Source: Cranoglanis bouderius
Taxonomy: Eukaryota > Chordata > Actinopteri > Siluriformes > Cranoglanididae
Assembly (NCBI GenBank): GCA_023630585.1
Contig: CM042562.1
Coordinates: forward strand, 11,594,184 to 11,658,183
DNA length: 64,000 nucleotides
Direction: 5' to 3'
This document shows positions 61,396 through 64,000 of the stretch, piece by piece. Position 1 is the first letter of the stretch. Every line of letters begins with the position of its first letter. Under the pieces are notes generated by a model. The model did not search any database. It was given only the letters and a program-made list of their open reading frames with translations, and had not been told where the DNA came from. Both the position numbers and the translations under genes were made by a program.

Positions 61396-64000
61396 AATGG
61401 TAAATGAAAAAACTTGGAAAAGGATTAAAAAAAAAAATGAGAGAAAAACCACCACAAACACCAGCTCTGTTAATACCTCATGGACATGGTTGCCATACTG
61501 GAATGGACGGTAATAATGGCAAGCTGTCATTCATCAACTGGAGTTATACATGAAAGAGCAGTGCTGATGTTTCCTCAGTCTCAGGGCTTTCTCTGCTTTC
61601 ACCTCCTTTATCTGATTTGGGAAAGGCAAGATGTTTCTGACATACTCCTCTAAATACATTTCGATCTCATAAGTCAGGGATAAAGGAATGTTGAAACATT
61701 CAAAGTTTCAAAGAACAAAAAGTTCGGGTCTAGCAAATGGCAGGTATGAGCTGCTTCTCATATTTCCTTATCCACAATGACGTTACTGTTGCCTGTTAGA
61801 TTATTATTCAGCAGTTCATCTCACAGTATATTATTCAGTGACTAAATAATGAATAAAACACAATAGGGTGGTGTTATTCGGTGTTATACCACCCCATAGA
61901 TTATCTTTCAAGTATCACTACATTAGCATATTCATTCATTTTCATCTAATTAATAAACAACACCCCATACTTTTAGTACCAGTTCATAGTTACACAAAAC
62001 AAGTTAGTTCCTGTTATCATTTACTTTATTCTCTCAGTATCCTCTCTTGTTTCTCTCACTATACCAAGAAACCAGAAATCACATAGTTCTCTGTCCTGAA
62101 GTCTTTCTTATGGTGAAAAACACATCGCTGTGTAACAATCAATGATAGTGGATGCTCCTTCTATAAATGTGCATATAAATGTCTCTTTTCAGAACATATA
62201 GGTTTTCTTTGTGAAATAAAAACACCTTTTGTAGTAGTTAATTATTTGCCTTATATTATGTAAGACAGATGCGCCACCATACAAGTCTCTGAGGATGTAA
62301 CACATTAGAGCAAGCACATTAATATAAACCTGGTTTGAATTGCAGCCAGAAGTGTTGTCAGAACCGTTGTTTTAAAATAAATAAATAAATAACCAATCAC
62401 CAATCTGACCAATCCCATTTGAGAATTCAACAGTACTGTTGATTTACTGTATGACATACAGTAAATACTGCGAGGCCTTCTGATGACTCATGGGGTGAAA
62501 TTAAACTTCTAGAGATCTGTTGAGGAGAAAAAGAAATACAACTACATCATAAAAAGCAAGCACTCAAACACTAATTAATACTTCATCACGGAAACACTAA
62601 TTAACACTTATCTTCAAGCATTTAGTAACTTCAACGTAGTTCAAAACTAAATTATTTGCCTCCATTATAAAGCCAGATTAAATCTTTTTAATCCATTGAG
62701 ATACCTCAAAAGTTCTGGGGGAAACAATTCTTTAAACTCTGCACATTCTACAGACAACTGGCCAAGCCTTCAAACACTAAATGAAATGATCCTTGATTTT
62801 TTTTTTTCTGTCTTTTTTTAATGAATTGATGAAGGCAGGTGAAGGTCCCACTTTTGTGAAACAATACTAGATTGCAGTGCTGATTACACGAGACTGTAAA
62901 ATCTAAATGCTCAGCAGTCATGAAATATGCAGGAGGTCATGCAGCACACTCATCTTTATTAGTGGCATCTGTTCTTGCATTATTCCAGTATTACCAGGAG
63001 GTAATGTTTTCATAATGTTACCATATATATGGAAATGTGTGAACAACAATGTGCAGCAAACTGTTATTACAGCAGAAAATTTTAGAATGGGAGCAGGAAC
63101 TTTTTATTTTACAATCTAACCTTCTCAGAAATTGTTAAGTACGTATTGTACATTTAATAATGTCGCTGAGAGGGAACATCTTTATGATTATATCACTGCA
63201 ACAGACTGTGGTATATAGGACTTATAATGGAACTGAGTAAAGAAAACAAATAAAAGCCAGACAAATCATATCAGAGATGTGATGAGGTGCAATATTCTGT
63301 TTTTTTTTTTTTTTCTTAGTTGCAGTGTGTGTGTGCAACTAAATAGATGCAATCCATTCACTATGAAATTGCCATACATCCAAGCTGCAGCAACCTTAAT
63401 GCAACATCATGATAGCTTTGTGGTTCACTGAGATCATGCATCTCTCATTGCAGTGGATTTCAGGAGCTTTTCTGCTTCCCTGCCTTGTGGTTTACATTTA
63501 AATATTGCACTTCTTCCTGTATTGCTGTTAAAGAGGAAGCTTTTCAAGCCCATGTTCCTCACATTGCCATGTAGTACTAGTCATTCTCTGAAAGGTTATC
63601 ACATAACTGATGCTCAAATAGAATGTGGATTACAGATTTAACAGAAGGGTGGTTAAGCATGCCGAACCAACAGGAGGATTATGTTCATGCATTACTGCAG
63701 TGTTCAAACAAAATATCACCAGAGGAGCTTTCTTCAGTGACATTTACAGAGCTTATCTACGCTCCCCAGATATCCACACTGCTAATTTATTTGAATAAAT
63801 GTGTACAGTTTAAAAAAAAATGATTCTTGATTAAAAGATATCTTTTATGCAAGTGTCTAATTAATTCATACAAATGGCATCTGAATACAGACTCATTGAG
63901 CGTACAAAATATTTCATTCATCTCTACAGCTTGTGATGACAAGCACGCTCTAAATAAGAGCTCAGACTTGCCTGTGATATTAATCACCACTGTATTTAAT
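61396..64000. other. Non-coding stretch with a MITE copy
   Basis: No gene is seen. A copy (iii) of the foldback-head repeat lies at about 61845-62215 (AATGAATAAAACACAATAGG, GGTGGTGTTATTCGG, CCTGAAGTCTTTCTTATGGT, ATAAATGTCTCTTTTC). Elsewhere there are ATAA and T runs only (about 62375, 62800, 63300). Confidence 0.5.
61845..62215. mobile_element. MITE-like repeat (copy iii)
   Basis: The head (AATAAAACACAATAGGGTGG) and tail (GTCCTGAAGTCTTTCTTATG then AAATGTCTC) match copies at 19003 and 24707/27355. About 370 bp, non-coding. Confidence 0.55.

Overview
The window looks like a piece of a ray-finned fish genome, perhaps a catfish or other otophysan. This rests on the repeat content: several Tc1-like transposon families, an RTE LINE, tRNA-headed SINEs, a Ty3/Gypsy chromovirus and dense dinucleotide microsatellites. 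The species is inference; no marker settles it. Only one host gene is recognisable: the 3' part of TCERG1L (transcription elongation regulator 1-like), plus strand, nine exons from 32763 to 47504. It encodes the last ~345 residues (a WW domain, an acidic linker and two FF domains). Its 5' exons are not seen here.

Left part (1-32 kb): almost entirely transposon debris, much of it nested. Four direct copies of an unnamed ~1.8 kb LTR-like family (TGTAACG...CGTTACA ends, 4-bp target duplications) lie at 628, 19450, 25085 and 30222. A fifth, inverted copy lies at 50586. A 741-bp solo LTR (5368-9208) is split by a 3.08-kb RTE LINE with a 16-bp target duplication. Four Tc1-like elements (11930, 15225, 22078, 29516), a hAT-type MITE (14524), a deleted mariner (27810) and foldback MITEs fill much of the rest.

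Middle (32-48 kb): TCERG1L exons, with introns holding microsatellites, a minus-strand Tc1-like element (36885-37857), a tRNA-SINE and Tc1-derived MITEs. Two splice acceptors follow long (TG)n tracts.

Right part (48-64 kb): a SINE whose body is borrowed from both ends of the RTE LINE (48601-48828), the inverted LTR copy, then an apparently intact, young chromovirus (55057-60668). The chromovirus has two 683-bp LTRs with no difference found by eye, a 5-bp target duplication, one uninterrupted 1460-codon Gag-Pol frame with chromodomain, and a predicted self-priming primer site. It sits inside a foldback repeat that carries (AT)n and (ATT)n/(AAT)n tracts. No bacterial-style operon, CRISPR array, rRNA or tRNA gene was seen.

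The elements do not form a pathway. They record successive insertions: foldback MITE, then LTR; Tc1, then LTR; solo LTR, then LINE; foldback, then chromovirus. The best candidates for something not yet described are the 4-bp-duplicating LTR-like family, the LINE-derived hybrid SINE, and the self-priming, single-frame chromovirus. All calls come from reading the sequence by eye; no database search was run.
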